Assembly (NCBI RefSeq): GCF_003369575.1
Contig: NZ_PIOC01000032.1
Location: forward strand, 76,972 to 140,971
Length of the DNA stretch: 64,000 nucleotides
Direction: 5' to 3'
DNA from: Oceanobacillus arenosus
GTDB lineage: Bacteria; Bacillota; Bacilli; Bacillales; Amphibacillaceae
A program made the position numbers and the translations under genes. Positions 7,912 to 16,287 of this stretch are shown here, piece by piece (position 1 is the first letter of the stretch; each line of letters begins with the position of its first letter). Below the pieces are notes generated by a model. That model saw nothing but the letters and a program-made list of their open reading frames with translations. It made no database searches and had not been told where the DNA came from.

Positions 7912-8631
7912 TTAACACCTTACATATTTACGTTTAAACCCAAGCTTCCCTCTATCAACTTCCTTTTGAATACTTTCATAAGCATTTAAGATACTGCTCT
8001 TTTTCTTCCCTCGTTTAACTTCTACTGTACCAACTTCCTTTGCGGTACCGACTGCCTTATCATGCAGTGGCAAATATGAAATCCCCACGGTGTAGAGAAA
8101 ATTATTCATTGCAGCTTTCGTTCGTTCTGGCGCATCATAAATCGTATCTTTCACAATATCAAGCATATTGGAAATTTTGCTTTTGGAAAATTCGTTGTCA
8201 GGACGATTTCCTAAAAGCCAGCAGTAGCAACTCCATCCTCCCGACATTCTCAGCTCATCACCACTTGCAATCCATTTATCAGCAACATCTTGTGCAATAC
8301 TTGACTCTGACAATGTTACTGCAACCACATAATCGGACAGCATATAAAAATACGCAGCATCCATCCAACGATCAAAATCCGACTCCGTCATGGCTTTTGG
8401 ATCTGCAATAATGCCCGCAAAGTACATTGCATCATAGTTACCTGTATCATACAATTTTTCAGCTAAAGGTTGATCTACTTTTATTTTCTTTGCCATCGGT
8501 TTCATGGCACCTGTTGCCACGCCAAAGAGCGGTTCCACAGCACCATTGGATATGTACATTTTTTTCATTCGTTCCTTGTTTAGGGCTTCAAGCTCTTGCA
8601 TCACTGTTTCGACATCCACCGCTTTGCACAT
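7912..8631 (-). CDS. DNA alkylation repair-like protein (AlkD-type HEAT repeat)
   Basis: A 239-residue, helix-rich protein resembling the DNA alkylation repair family of HEAT-like glycosylases, which remove alkylated purines. Supporting stretches are GVATGAMKPMAKKI near residue 37, the repeated W/Y-rich helices (DRWMDAAYFYMLSDYVV, MSGGWSCYCWLL), and a basic C-terminus (VKRGKKKSS and GFKRKYVRC). The annotated ATG lies directly against the SD (GAGGAAGG); the GTG five codons in (8619) has better spacing and may be the real start. It lies 40 bases downstream of the HprK-like gene on the same strand, so the two could be cotranscribed. Activity on alkylated DNA is inferred from family resemblance only. 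Confidence 0.7.
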   Translation of the reverse strand: MCKAVDVETVMQELEALNKERMKKMYISNGAVEPLFGVATGAMKPMAKKIKVDQPLAEKLYDTGNYDAMYFAGIIADPKAMTESDFDRWMDAAYFYMLSDYVVAVTLSESSIAQDVADKWIASGDELRMSGGWSCYCWLLGNRPDNEFSKSKISNMLDIVKDTIYDAPERTKAAMNNFLYTVGISYLPLHDKAVGTAKEVGTVEVKRGKKKSSILNAYESIQKEVDRGKLGFKRKYVRC

Positions 8632-8671
8632 CCTTCCTCATTTTAATACGCATTTCAATGTAATCAAATCA

Positions 8672-9595
8672 TTATTTATTATTTGAGTCATCCGACTCAA
8701 TTCGCCCAATAAACTCTTCCGCCGCACTATATCCCTGCTGCTTCAAATACCAATTATTTGCCGCAGCTTCAATCAAGCCTGCCACATCACGTCCTGGCTG
8801 GAGTTGAATTTCAATATGTGGAATCGGCACACCCATATACTCTGTATAGCTCGTTTCTAGCTCCAATTCATTGTTCAATGTATGCTTTTTCCACTCTGTT
8901 AGTTCAATATCGAGCGCAATCCTTGTCTCATCCTGAAAAGCCTTTCTCCCATATACACGTACCACATTCAATAGCCCGATACTTCTCAGCGCAAGAAACT
9001 CCTTATTCATCTGATTATGTGTACCAAGAATCGTTTTATGGCTGAGCTTCTTCAGAACAACCATATCATCAGCCACGAGCCGATGCCCTCTGCCGATTAA
9101 CGTATGTGCCGTTTCACTCTTACCAATTCCAGACTCCCCGCGAAGTAAGATGCCAATCCCAAATACATTGAGACAAACACCATGCACCGCGATCTCTGGT
9201 GCTAAGGACCTTGTCAAATATGCATCGACTTTTGCAATAAAATCTGTCGTATCTTCCTTGGTTCGCAGCAGCGGAATTCCCTCTTCAATACAGAATTGCT
9301 TGAGGTACATCAATCCCTCCTGTTCTGCTGTTACAATAAAGCACGGGGGATGATAATGAACAACATTTCTAATCCGCAGCTGACGTTCGCTATGACTTAA
9401 CTGATGCAAATATGTAATTTCCTTCAAACCGAGTATTTGAACCCGTTCCATTGGAAAGAAGTCGAAGTAACCAATAAATTCCAGACCCGGACGATGTGTC
9501 TGTGAAGTTGTAATCTTTCGGTCAATTTGATCTTCTCCTGCTAATATTTCTAGTGAAAACTCACGAACCAAATCCTTAACCACAATTGATTTCAC
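8672..9595 (-). CDS. Divergent HPr kinase/phosphorylase paralogue
   Basis: Related to HprK, which phosphorylates HPr Ser46 for CcpA-mediated catabolite control. Preserved features are the HGV histidine (His138), Walker A GESGIGKS (153-160), the HRLVADD loop (171-177), and PGRD followed by IEAAANNWYLK near 266-284. The usual signature LEIRGLGIINV reads LALRSIGLLNV (201-211), losing the Glu and a Gly, and the usual RPGRN reads QPGRD. The GTG at 9595 is preferred: from it the N-terminus (MKSIVVKDLVREFSLEI) aligns without offset to Bacillus HprK, giving 306 residues. The gene is not next to lgt, the usual partner. It is probably a second, specialised copy; kinase versus phosphorylase competence is open. 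Confidence 0.75.
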   Translation of the reverse strand: MKSIVVKDLVREFSLEILAGEDQIDRKITTSQTHRPGLEFIGYFDFFPMERVQILGLKEITYLHQLSHSERQLRIRNVVHYHPPCFIVTAEQEGLMYLKQFCIEEGIPLLRTKEDTTDFIAKVDAYLTRSLAPEIAVHGVCLNVFGIGILLRGESGIGKSETAHTLIGRGHRLVADDMVVLKKLSHKTILGTHNQMNKEFLALRSIGLLNVVRVYGRKAFQDETRIALDIELTEWKKHTLNNELELETSYTEYMGVPIPHIEIQLQPGRDVAGLIEAAANNWYLKQQGYSAAEEFIGRIESDDSNNK

Positions 9596-9635
9596 TCCCG
9601 GTAACACTTCCTTTCCAATCTAACTATCTCTACTT

Positions 9636-9665
9636 ATTATACTGTAAAATGAATCACTCTGTGAA
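9636..9665 (-). promoter_or_regulatory. Candidate promoter of the HprK-like gene
   Basis: On the minus strand TTCACA (complement of 9660-9665) and TATAAT (complement of 9636-9641) are 18 bp apart, about 40 bp upstream of the GTG start. Confidence 0.5.
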
Positions 9666-9737
9666 AAATCACACTTATTGGCTTAGAATTGCCGAATCAA
9701 GTTGCTTTTGTCAACGTTCGTGAAGCAGTAATACCAA

Positions 9738-9890
9738 TTATTTACGAATATCCGTTAAATAAGATTGAATTGAATTAGGCAATGATTTATAAAATAATCC
9801 TTTATATTTAATATCAAGTAGTCCAGCAATGAATATCAAAATGATTAATACTAAAGCTGGTCTCTTATTCGCTTTCAATGTTGTCTTCAA
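9738..9890 (-). CDS. Small single-span membrane protein (50 residues)
   Basis: An unannotated small gene. A TTG start at 9890 is preceded by AAGGAGG with an 8-base gap to the start, and it reads 50 codons to a TAA. The product has a basic N-terminus (MKTTLKANKRP), one hydrophobic helix (about residues 11-25, ALVLIILIFIAGLL) and a polar tail (YKSLPNSIQSYLTDIRK), so an N-in orientation is predicted. It lies 82 bases downstream of the phosphoesterase gene on the same strand. I do not recognise the family. The strong SD plus a sensible membrane topology are the main reasons to accept it. Confidence 0.5.
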   Translation of the reverse strand: MKTTLKANKRPALVLIILIFIAGLLDIKYKGLFYKSLPNSIQSYLTDIRK

Positions 9891-9972
9891 TTGGCACTCC
9901 TCCTTGGAAAATCTACATTCTAGTCAGCGATTTAATGTTATATGGTTTGCTCTTCCCCTTCATATACTCCGC

Positions 9973-10839
9973 TTATTTCTCCCTAGAAATTTCAATCAAA
10001 CTAACCTGACTTTGGTTTAGAAATCGGATTGGCGCCATACTTGTACCAAGTCCACTATCAATATAGAGAAACTGGTTTACACCAATTTCAAATATCCCTT
10101 TATCCATTTCAGGAAAAAATCCCTCATCTGGTGCAACTAAAGCACCAATCAATGGAAGCCTTACTTGCCCGCCATGAGTATGTCCACTGAGAATTAAGTC
10201 AGCTGGGATAGCCCTGTATCTATCCAAAATGCTTGGTGAATGGGAAAGCAATATCGTATAGCTTGCTTGATCTACATTAGCAAATGCTAGGTTGAGGTCC
10301 TCATGTTTCGTTGCAGCATCATCGACTCCTACTAGATTCAGTGTTACGTTTCCCACTGTAAGTTCAGTACTTTGATTGTTTAAAATCGTAACATTTCGCT
10401 GTTCAATACCCTCTATAAAGGCTTCAGTAGACGCATTTCCCCACTCATGATTACCAGAAACAAAAAATACATTCGGATTAATTGCGGTTATTCTCTCAAC
10501 AAGTGAAAAAACATGACCAAAATCATTTGTACCTCTGTCAATCAAATCACCCGTCAGTACAATAATGTCCGCGTTTGCCTGCTTCACAGTGTCGATCAAT
10601 GTTTCATTATCTACTCCAAAGACTTTGTTATGTAAGTCACTAAGCTGAAGAATGGTGAGCTTGGAATCCAATGGTATTTTGTTACTATAAAACTCAATTC
10701 GATTTACTTTAAAAATATTCGTATCGATATATGCCTTCGTTGATAATCCAATGACACATAGCATACCAAAGATCCACATATATCTTGTCTTCCCAAAATG
10801 TGCTACTTTATGTTTCTGCTTCTTTAATTTATTTGCCAC
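9973..10839 (-). CDS. Membrane-anchored metallophosphoesterase (YkoQ/YaeI-like)
   Basis: A calcineurin-type phosphoesterase with all metal-binding blocks: SDLHN, GDLIDRG, GNHEWG, LSHSP and GHTHGGQ. A basic N-terminus followed by one hydrophobic helix (about residues 20-38) tethers the catalytic domain outside the membrane, as in YkoQ/YaeI proteins that act on lipid-linked phosphates. The GTG at 10839 (MANKLKKQKHK) is preferred because AGGGGAT lies about 8 bases upstream; the earlier GTG at 10863 lacks an SD. The true substrate is unknown; UDP-2,3-diacylglucosamine is not expected in a Gram-positive. Confidence 0.85.
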   Translation of the reverse strand: MANKLKKQKHKVAHFGKTRYMWIFGMLCVIGLSTKAYIDTNIFKVNRIEFYSNKIPLDSKLTILQLSDLHNKVFGVDNETLIDTVKQANADIIVLTGDLIDRGTNDFGHVFSLVERITAINPNVFFVSGNHEWGNASTEAFIEGIEQRNVTILNNQSTELTVGNVTLNLVGVDDAATKHEDLNLAFANVDQASYTILLSHSPSILDRYRAIPADLILSGHTHGGQVRLPLIGALVAPDEGFFPEMDKGIFEIGVNQFLYIDSGLGTSMAPIRFLNQSQVSLIEISREK

Positions 10840-11138
10840 AAAATCCCATCCCCTCAAAACCACCTAACTTCTAGTTTAATCGAAATGTCAGATAATCTCA
10901 CTAAAATGCAGTTCTTTTTTAAAAATCTTTTTATTGCTCCAAAATGCTAATTTGCGACAAGTTAAATTACGGAAATATAAATTTGCAGAAACAAACTTCC
11001 ATTTTCTACTTGCAAACCGCGATTTTGTGTTACAAACATAGGCTATATAGGATTTTGACTTATCCATCATCATGTTCTATTCTCTATTTATTGTTATTTT
11101 ACAGAATAATACTGTAAAATAAAGGAGATGGTAACTAG

Positions 11139-12086
11139 ATGAAAATACAAAGTCCACATGATAAGATGTTTAAAGAAACGTTTGGAAATGTCGAGGTAGC
11201 CCAGAGTTTTTTAGCACATTATTTACCTCATAATCTACTGAAAATAATTGATGTGACTACATTTGAGCTGCTAAAAGACAGCTTTATTAACAAGGAACTG
11301 GCAGAGGACTTTTCAGATTTACTCTTCCATGTCAATATTGAGGAGAAAGACGGATTTATATACTTTCTTTTTGAGCATAAAAGCTATAGCAGCAAGGATA
11401 TCTCCTTTCAATTATTACGCTATATGATCTCTATTTGGGATGCTAAAATCAAGAAAGAGCAAATTACTGAACTACCCGTAATTTTGCCGTTGGTCATTTA
11501 TCATGGAAAGGAAGACTGGAATAGCACGCTCACATTGGGGGAAATGATATTAGGATATCAGAGGCTTCCAAAAGAAATTCAAAAGTTTATTCCTGATTAT
11601 GAATATTTACTGTATGATCTTTCAACATATACAGATGAAGAAATTAAGGGAATGGCACAATTGAGGATTGTCCTCACTTTGTTTCGGGATATAATGACAA
11701 AGGATGGAGAAGATCTCATAATGTCGATTGAACGAGCTATTTCCTACTTATACGAAATAGACGATTTGCAAACAGGGATGGATTATTTCCAGACGATGAT
11801 GCGTTATATTTTTGGCGCTAAAACAAATTTCACTTCAGAGGAGGTAAAGACTATTATGGAAAGAATTGAAAAAGACTATCCTGAGGGGAGTGAGGTAATA
11901 ATGAGTATCGCTGATCTTTTACGGGAGGAAGGCAGAGGAGAGGGTAGAGAAGAAGGCAGAGAGGAAGAAAAAGTTGAACTAATAATGAAGGCCATTAACG
12001 AGGGTCTAAATTTAGAACTGATTGCAAAAATAACAGGACTTTCAATCAAAGAAGTAGAAAAAATAGCGAATGAACGAAAAGATTAG
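11139..12086 (+). CDS. Rpn-family recombination-promoting nuclease / PD-(D/E)XK transposase-like protein
   Basis: A 315-residue member of the Rpn/YhgA-like family (transposase_31 type nuclease). The N-terminal half carries the PD-(D/E)XK residues: Asp60 (FSDLLF) and Glu79-His-Lys81 (FLFEHKS). An ATG follows AAAGGAGATGG. The C-terminus holds a Gly-Arg-Glu repeat (REEGRGEGREEGREEE, near 262-277) then a predicted helix-turn-helix-like tail (LELIAKITGLSIKEVEKIA). In-frame ATG 11901 (codon 255) has its own SD-like GTGAGG 5 bases upstream and would yield a 61-residue C-terminal product, like the small RpnS forms described in Escherichia coli. No terminal repeats are visible, so this is not an active insertion sequence. 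Confidence 0.85.
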   Translation: MKIQSPHDKMFKETFGNVEVAQSFLAHYLPHNLLKIIDVTTFELLKDSFINKELAEDFSDLLFHVNIEEKDGFIYFLFEHKSYSSKDISFQLLRYMISIWDAKIKKEQITELPVILPLVIYHGKEDWNSTLTLGEMILGYQRLPKEIQKFIPDYEYLLYDLSTYTDEEIKGMAQLRIVLTLFRDIMTKDGEDLIMSIERAISYLYEIDDLQTGMDYFQTMMRYIFGAKTNFTSEEVKTIMERIEKDYPEGSEVIMSIADLLREEGRGEGREEGREEEKVELIMKAINEGLNLELIAKITGLSIKEVEKIANERKD

Positions 12087-12255
12087 CCCTTCAATTTCTG
12101 GCATCCACCTTACAACCTTATTGCCCCTAACTTTATTTTCTTTATATAATAATCCAAGAACGACAGAGAGCACATTGATTGTTTCTAATTTACAGTTGAT
12201 ATAACCATTTGCCAATTCTCCCCACTAATGGCTGGATTGCGGGAAAATATAATAA

Positions 12256-12396
12256 AGACACCCAGTTCCAAGAGATACGATCGACACGATTATTCCTGAC
12301 GCTAAGAACCCTGAGCAAGTACGAAGCAATTTGAAAACACTTGATGTTACGTTAACAAATGATGAAACAAAAGCAATCGATCGCATCTTCCAATAA
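12256..12396 (+). pseudogene. Remnant of an aldo/keto reductase gene (3' end)
   Basis: This reading frame gives the characteristic C-terminal end of YccK/IolS-type aldo/keto reductases: DTIDTIIPDAKNPEQVRSN, then LDVTLTNDETKAIDRIF and a stop. In-frame stops immediately upstream and absence of the barrel show that only about the last 45 codons survive. The rest of the 409-base gap (12087-12495) contains no other gene that I can support. Confidence 0.8.
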
Positions 12397-12495
12397 TATT
12401 CTTCATCATTAAGAGGCCAAACCCGTACCACATGCCCCTTCAAATGATACAATAATAAAGTACAGAATCTAATTTAGACAAGGGGATTGTTAAAC

Positions 12496-12918
12496 ATGGA
12501 ATTGAATAAAGATTGTATGTATTGTATGGAAGATGAACGACGAGACGACCTGATGATTGAAATTGGCAAGCTCGATGTTTCTACGGTTTTTCTGTTTAAA
12601 GAACAAACCTATGCTGGCAGATGTAATGTTGTATATAAGGACCATGTTAAGGAATTATTTGAACTTGATCAGGATGAGTTAGCAGCATTTATGAGCGATG
12701 TAAAGAAGGTTGCAGCAGCTGTGGACAAAGCATTCCATCCTGACAAAATCAATTACGGGGCATATGGAGATACATTGCATCATTTACATATGCATGTTGT
12801 TCCTAAGTATGAAGGCAAGGAAAATTGGGGATCTACCTTCGAAATGAACCTAGGCAAGACTTACTTATCAGATGGGGAATATGATGAAGTAATTAATAAG
12901 ATTAAGGAAAACTTATAA
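12496..12918 (+). CDS. HIT-family nucleotide-binding protein
   Basis: A 140-residue histidine-triad protein. The triad motif HLHMHVVPK lies near residues 96-104, followed by the W/F-containing tail of HIT hydrolases, which cleave AMP or similar groups from nucleotide conjugates. Cysteines near the N-terminus (CMYCMED) resemble the zinc-binding CxxC of Bacillus HIT proteins. The ATG at 12496 has AAGGGGATT upstream; the in-frame TTG three codons earlier sits on the SD itself. It is monocistronic with a hairpin downstream. The physiological substrate is unknown. Confidence 0.88.
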   Translation: MELNKDCMYCMEDERRDDLMIEIGKLDVSTVFLFKEQTYAGRCNVVYKDHVKELFELDQDELAAFMSDVKKVAAAVDKAFHPDKINYGAYGDTLHHLHMHVVPKYEGKENWGSTFEMNLGKTYLSDGEYDEVINKIKENL

Positions 12919-12928
12919 TAAGCAACAA

Positions 12929-12975
12929 TAAAACTCGGCTGTGAACACAAATCGTTCACGTCGGGTTTTATTTTT
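12929..12975 (+). terminator. Intrinsic terminator of the HIT gene
   Basis: An imperfect stem pairs AAAACTCG and GTGAAC with GTTCAC and CGGGTTTT, followed by TATTTTTTTATT. Confidence 0.75.
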
Positions 12976-13090
12976 TTATTGAGCAAAGTGAGTTGTGTTC
13001 CCACTAATTTCAGGGGATATTTGTCTTATAACCTAAAAAGGTCAAGATTGCTGTAATGGGTTATTTATAATTTTTCGCATGTTTCTCTTC

Positions 13091-13136
13091 GACTTAACTT
13101 AAGTCAATGACTCGCCCCACCATCTTCAATATAATG
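13091..13136 (+). promoter_or_regulatory. Promoter region of the DUF4386 gene with a palindrome
   Basis: A 15-bp palindrome with a single central base (GACTTAACTTAAGTC, 13091-13105) lies upstream of a TATAAT at about 13131-13136. The -35 is weak (ATGACT). The palindrome could be an operator for an unlinked regulator. Confidence 0.4.
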
Positions 13137-13168
13137 AAAATAAAGAATGGTATATTGGAGGGTAACTT

Positions 13169-13897
13169 ATGACTATCACTGAAACAGAACAATCAGATCG
13201 GCGTAAAACTGCATTCATTATAGGTGTCTCGCTTATCATTATGGCAATTGTCTCAGGCTTTTCCTACGCATTTGTCCATGAAAGTCTTGTAGTGCAAAGT
13301 GATCCAAGCACAACATACCAAAATATCATGGCATCAAGGAATCTTTTTAAAGCCGAAATCTTTGGTTGGCTTATCATCCTAATTAGCGATATAGTGGTTG
13401 CCTGGGCTATTTATATATTCCTTGCGCCAATCAATAAAAGCCTTGCACTTCTCAGTGGGTGGCTCCGACTCATTTATTCAGCAATCTTGGGTATTGCCAT
13501 TCTTAATTTAATATTTGTATTGGTGCTCTCAAGCTCAAACGTTATAGATTACTTATCACTACTCGAAACGGAACAAGTTCAAGCACTGATGATGATGTCT
13601 CTCGAAGGGTTTGAATTGATTTGGTCAATTGGAATAGTTATTTTCGGTGGGCATCTCTTAGTTGTAGGCTACGTGGCTTTAAAGTCAAATACCATTCCTA
13701 AGATTATCAGCATTTTATTATTGCTAGCTTCGATCGGCTATATTGTTATTCATCTGTCCGAAACGTTTCTTCCGCAGTATGATAGTTTCATTGCAATACT
13801 TAATTTTATATTTATTTTGCCGATGATTGTAGGAGAGCTGGGCTTTGGAATATGGCTGCTGATTAGAGGGGAAGAATCTAGACCCTTACTACCATAA
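13169..13897 (+). CDS. DUF4386-family integral membrane protein
   Basis: A 242-residue protein with about six transmembrane segments, typical of the DUF4386 family (RKTAFIIGVSLIIMAIVSGFSYAFVHESLVV, the LFKAEIFGWLIILISDIVVAWAIYIF pair, then GGHLLVVGYVALKS). ATG follows GGAGGGTAACTT. The function is unknown. Members occur singly in Bacillaceae, often near regulators, but none is adjacent here. A family B repeat begins about 30 bases after the stop and may provide its transcription end. Confidence 0.8.
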   Translation: MTITETEQSDRRKTAFIIGVSLIIMAIVSGFSYAFVHESLVVQSDPSTTYQNIMASRNLFKAEIFGWLIILISDIVVAWAIYIFLAPINKSLALLSGWLRLIYSAILGIAILNLIFVLVLSSSNVIDYLSLLETEQVQALMMMSLEGFELIWSIGIVIFGGHLLVVGYVALKSNTIPKIISILLLLASIGYIVIHLSETFLPQYDSFIAILNFIFILPMIVGELGFGIWLLIRGEESRPLLP

Positions 13898-13927
13898 AAA
13901 GAAGAAGCATAAAGGCCAAAATGGCAG

Positions 13928-14088
13928 TTTATCCCGAATTGCCTGGCTGTAAGACACTTAACGAAAAGAATCCGAGAACAATCAAGAATTGTAAGTGGGG
14001 AATCAACAGAAAGTCAAAATTCCGATTCTGTTCAACTAACATTAAGTGGGGGCGGATATTACCCCCACTTCACGAAGTTTCACTTTAT
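13928..14088. repeat. Dispersed repeat family B (copy B1, full length about 161 bp)
   Basis: Starts TTTATCCCGAATT and ends GAAGTTTCACTTTAT. It shares long blocks with 60625-60787, including TGTAAGAC, CTTAACGAAAAGAAT, and CCGATTCTGTTCAACTAACA. It holds a G/C hairpin (AAGTGGGGG/CCCCCACTT, 14044-14071) that can act as a terminator. Its right end overlaps the mqo stop codon (TAA, complement of 14085-14087). Confidence 0.85.
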
Positions 14089-15614
14089 GCTTCTTGTAAT
14101 GTGTCTTTCTTCTGTTCTACTTGTTTCCCTTCCACATCTAACCCTAGCGCATGTGCTGTTGATGCATGGATTTCACGGATAAGCTCCGGGTTTTCCAATA
14201 ATGACAGGCCGTATGAAGGAATCATTTCTTTGATTTTTGATTCCCATGCATTGATATATTGCGGGAAGCATTTCTGCATTATTTCAAGCATGATCGACAC
14301 CGCCGTAGACGCACCCGGCGAAGCCCCAAGCAATGCAGCGATTGAACCATCGCTTGCAGTAACGACTTCGGTACCAAATTGAAGGGTTCCCTTACCACCG
14401 GCCTCGGTATCCTTAATTACCTGCACTCGTTGACCTGCTACCACGACATCCCAATCCTCGCTTTTTGCAGTTGGAATAAATTCACGCAATTCCTCTATAC
14501 GCTTCTCACTCGACAGCATCACTTGTTGGATCAAGTATTTCGTCAATTTCATCTCTTTAGCACCTGCTGACAGCATCGTCAAGACGTTATTTGGCTTCAC
14601 AGAACCAATTAAATCAAGATAGGAACCAGTCTTGAGGAACTTCGGCGAGAATCCGGCAAATGGACCAAATAGCACCGATTTTTTGCCATCAATATAGCGA
14701 GTATCCAAATGCGGAACAGACATCGGCGGCGCACCGACCTTCGCCTTTCCATAAACCTTTGCATGATGCTGCTCGACAATTTCTGGTTTATCGCTTACCA
14801 GAAATAGCCCACTTACAGGGAAACCACCGATATGTTTTGACTCAGGAATATCTGTTTTCTGAAGTAGTGGCAAACTTCCACCACCTGCGCCAATAAATAC
14901 GAAATCCGCTGTATGGTATTCCAGTCTTCCACCACCCGTATCATGTACCTTTACTTCCCATGAACCGTCCACAGTGCGCTTCATATCCTCCACACTATGT
15001 CTATAGTTGACCTCAACACCATGATTGGTTAGATGATCAAATAACATACTGGTTAGTGCGCCAAAATTGACATCTGTGCCAGAATCTACCTTTGTCGCGG
15101 CAATTGGTTCACTCAATGTACGTTCTTTCATAATAAGGGGAATCCACTCCATCAGTTTTTCCGGATTATCGGAAAACTCCATTCCCTCAAATAATGGATT
15201 GTTTGATAGCGCTTCAAAACGCTTCTTTAAAAAAGCTACATCTTTTTTCCCCTGTACCAGGCTCATATGTGACAATGGCATGATAAAATCCTGTGGATTT
15301 TCGATTAGTTTATGATTTACTAGATATGACCAAAACTGTTTGGAAACCTGGAACTGCTCATTGATTGTTAATGCTTTGCTAGTATCGATTGATCCATCCG
15401 ACATCTCCGGTGTGTAGTTTAGCTCACACAACGCGGAATGCCCCGTCCCCGCATTATTCCAGCCGTTTGAACTTTCCTCCCCAGGTGTTGAGAGTTTCTC
15501 GAACACTTTGATTTCCCACTCTGGTGCTAATTCCTTTAGTAAGGTGCCCAATGTCGCACTCATGACCCCGGCACCAATTAAGATAACGTTTGTTTTCTTC
15601 GGTTGTCTGCTCAT
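14085..15614 (-). CDS. mqo: Malate:quinone oxidoreductase
   Basis: A 509-residue FAD enzyme on the inner face of the membrane that oxidises malate to oxaloacetate and passes electrons to quinone. It has the N-terminal dinucleotide motif [12 protein letters not shown], the Mqo-specific [20 protein letters not shown], and the C-terminal [17 protein letters not shown]. The length is in the normal range. ATG follows AGGGAAGAG. It is monocistronic; a cre-like site lies 54 bases upstream of the start. The stop codon falls inside the right end of repeat B1, so the insertion either replaced or exactly abutted the original 3' end. Confidence 0.96.
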   Translation of the reverse strand: MSRQPKKTNVILIGAGVMSATLGTLLKELAPEWEIKVFEKLSTPGEESSNGWNNAGTGHSALCELNYTPEMSDGSIDTSKALTINEQFQVSKQFWSYLVNHKLIENPQDFIMPLSHMSLVQGKKDVAFLKKRFEALSNNPLFEGMEFSDNPEKLMEWIPLIMKERTLSEPIAATKVDSGTDVNFGALTSMLFDHLTNHGVEVNYRHSVEDMKRTVDGSWEVKVHDTGGGRLEYHTADFVFIGAGGGSLPLLQKTDIPESKHIGGFPVSGLFLVSDKPEIVEQHHAKVYGKAKVGAPPMSVPHLDTRYIDGKKSVLFGPFAGFSPKFLKTGSYLDLIGSVKPNNVLTMLSAGAKEMKLTKYLIQQVMLSSEKRIEELREFIPTAKSEDWDVVVAGQRVQVIKDTEAGGKGTLQFGTEVVTASDGSIAALLGASPGASTAVSIMLEIMQKCFPQYINAWESKIKEMIPSYGLSLLENPELIREIHASTAHALGLDVEGKQVEQKKDTLQEA

Positions 15615-15667
15615 TTATATCTCTTCCCTATCCCATGATATTTACAGAAAAGATGTAGCCACTTCCG

Positions 15668-15681
15668 TTTAAGCGTTTACA
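15668..15681 (-). promoter_or_regulatory. cre-like site upstream of mqo
   Basis: The minus-strand sequence TGTAAACGCTTAAA matches the CcpA consensus TGWAARCGYTWNCW at 13 of 14 positions. Catabolite control of this TCA-cycle step would be sensible but is inferred. Confidence 0.5.
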
Positions 15682-15884
15682 TCAACATTTGAAGTGTAGC
15701 GCCTTTTCTGAATCAGTTATAATATTCTAACTTAAATTATATCACTAATATTGAAGTTTAGTATCTTTTTAGGCACTTTTAACATTAAAAGAAATGATGC
15801 ATTGCAGTAAAGAAACAATCCTGGCAAAATTCATTGGGAATCGTTATGATAGAATATAGAAATCAATAGATGAAATGAGGAATA

Positions 15885-16226
15885 ATGATGAATGAATATC
15901 CTAAAAAAACGTGCTCCATTGAACGGCTAGTCACGATACCAGCGGATATCCAAAAAGTATTAGACGGAAAGAAAACAGCTACACGCAGGAATGGTGTCTA
16001 TGCATATCCAGGTGAAATTATGGAGTTGGATGGTAAAACGTTTGTCATTGATGCACTATATAGACAGACGCTTGGCGAGCTGACGGATGAACAAGCACAG
16101 CAAGAGGGTTATACAAATCTAGATGCATACAAAGAAACGATAACGTCCATGCATGCACACGCAAAAATGCCTTGGCTTCCGGAAATGAAGGTTTGGGTAC
16201 ACGAATATAGTCCCGTTGATAAATAA
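15885..16226 (+). CDS. ASCH-domain protein
   Basis: A 113-residue protein built almost entirely of an ASCH domain, a PUA-like beta-barrel linked to RNA or modified-nucleoside binding. The diagnostic G-K-K-T-A-T-R-R motif is at residues 28-35 (DGKKTATRR), followed by the PGEIMELDGKTFVIDAL strand pair. The ATG at 15885 or 15888 follows TGAGGAATA; the later one has better spacing. It is a single gene, convergent with the SDR gene. No specific substrate can be assigned. Confidence 0.8.
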   Translation: MMNEYPKKTCSIERLVTIPADIQKVLDGKKTATRRNGVYAYPGEIMELDGKTFVIDALYRQTLGELTDEQAQQEGYTNLDAYKETITSMHAHAKMPWLPEMKVWVHEYSPVDK

Positions 16227-16246
16227 TACTTTTTAATAGAGCAAGC

Positions 16247-16270
16247 CACAGGGACAACCTTGTCCCTGTG
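16247..16270. terminator. GC-rich palindrome between convergent genes
   Basis: Perfect 11-bp arms, CACAGGGACAA and TTGTCCCTGTG, are separated by 2 bases. Neither strand has a clear T-run directly after it, so terminator function is uncertain. The GGGACA core resembles the head of repeat family C. Confidence 0.45.
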
Positions 16271-16287
16271 ATCCTCAGATATATTAA

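Noticed and set aside
10888-11073. A 61-codon leftward frame upstream of the Rpn gene
   Set aside because: No SD, low-complexity AT-rich sequence with recurring TTTGC-like words, and no protein-like pattern; better read as non-coding.
11139-12086. Active insertion sequence, from the transposase-like annotation of the Rpn family
   Set aside because: No terminal inverted repeats or target duplication around the gene; Rpn proteins are stand-alone nucleases.
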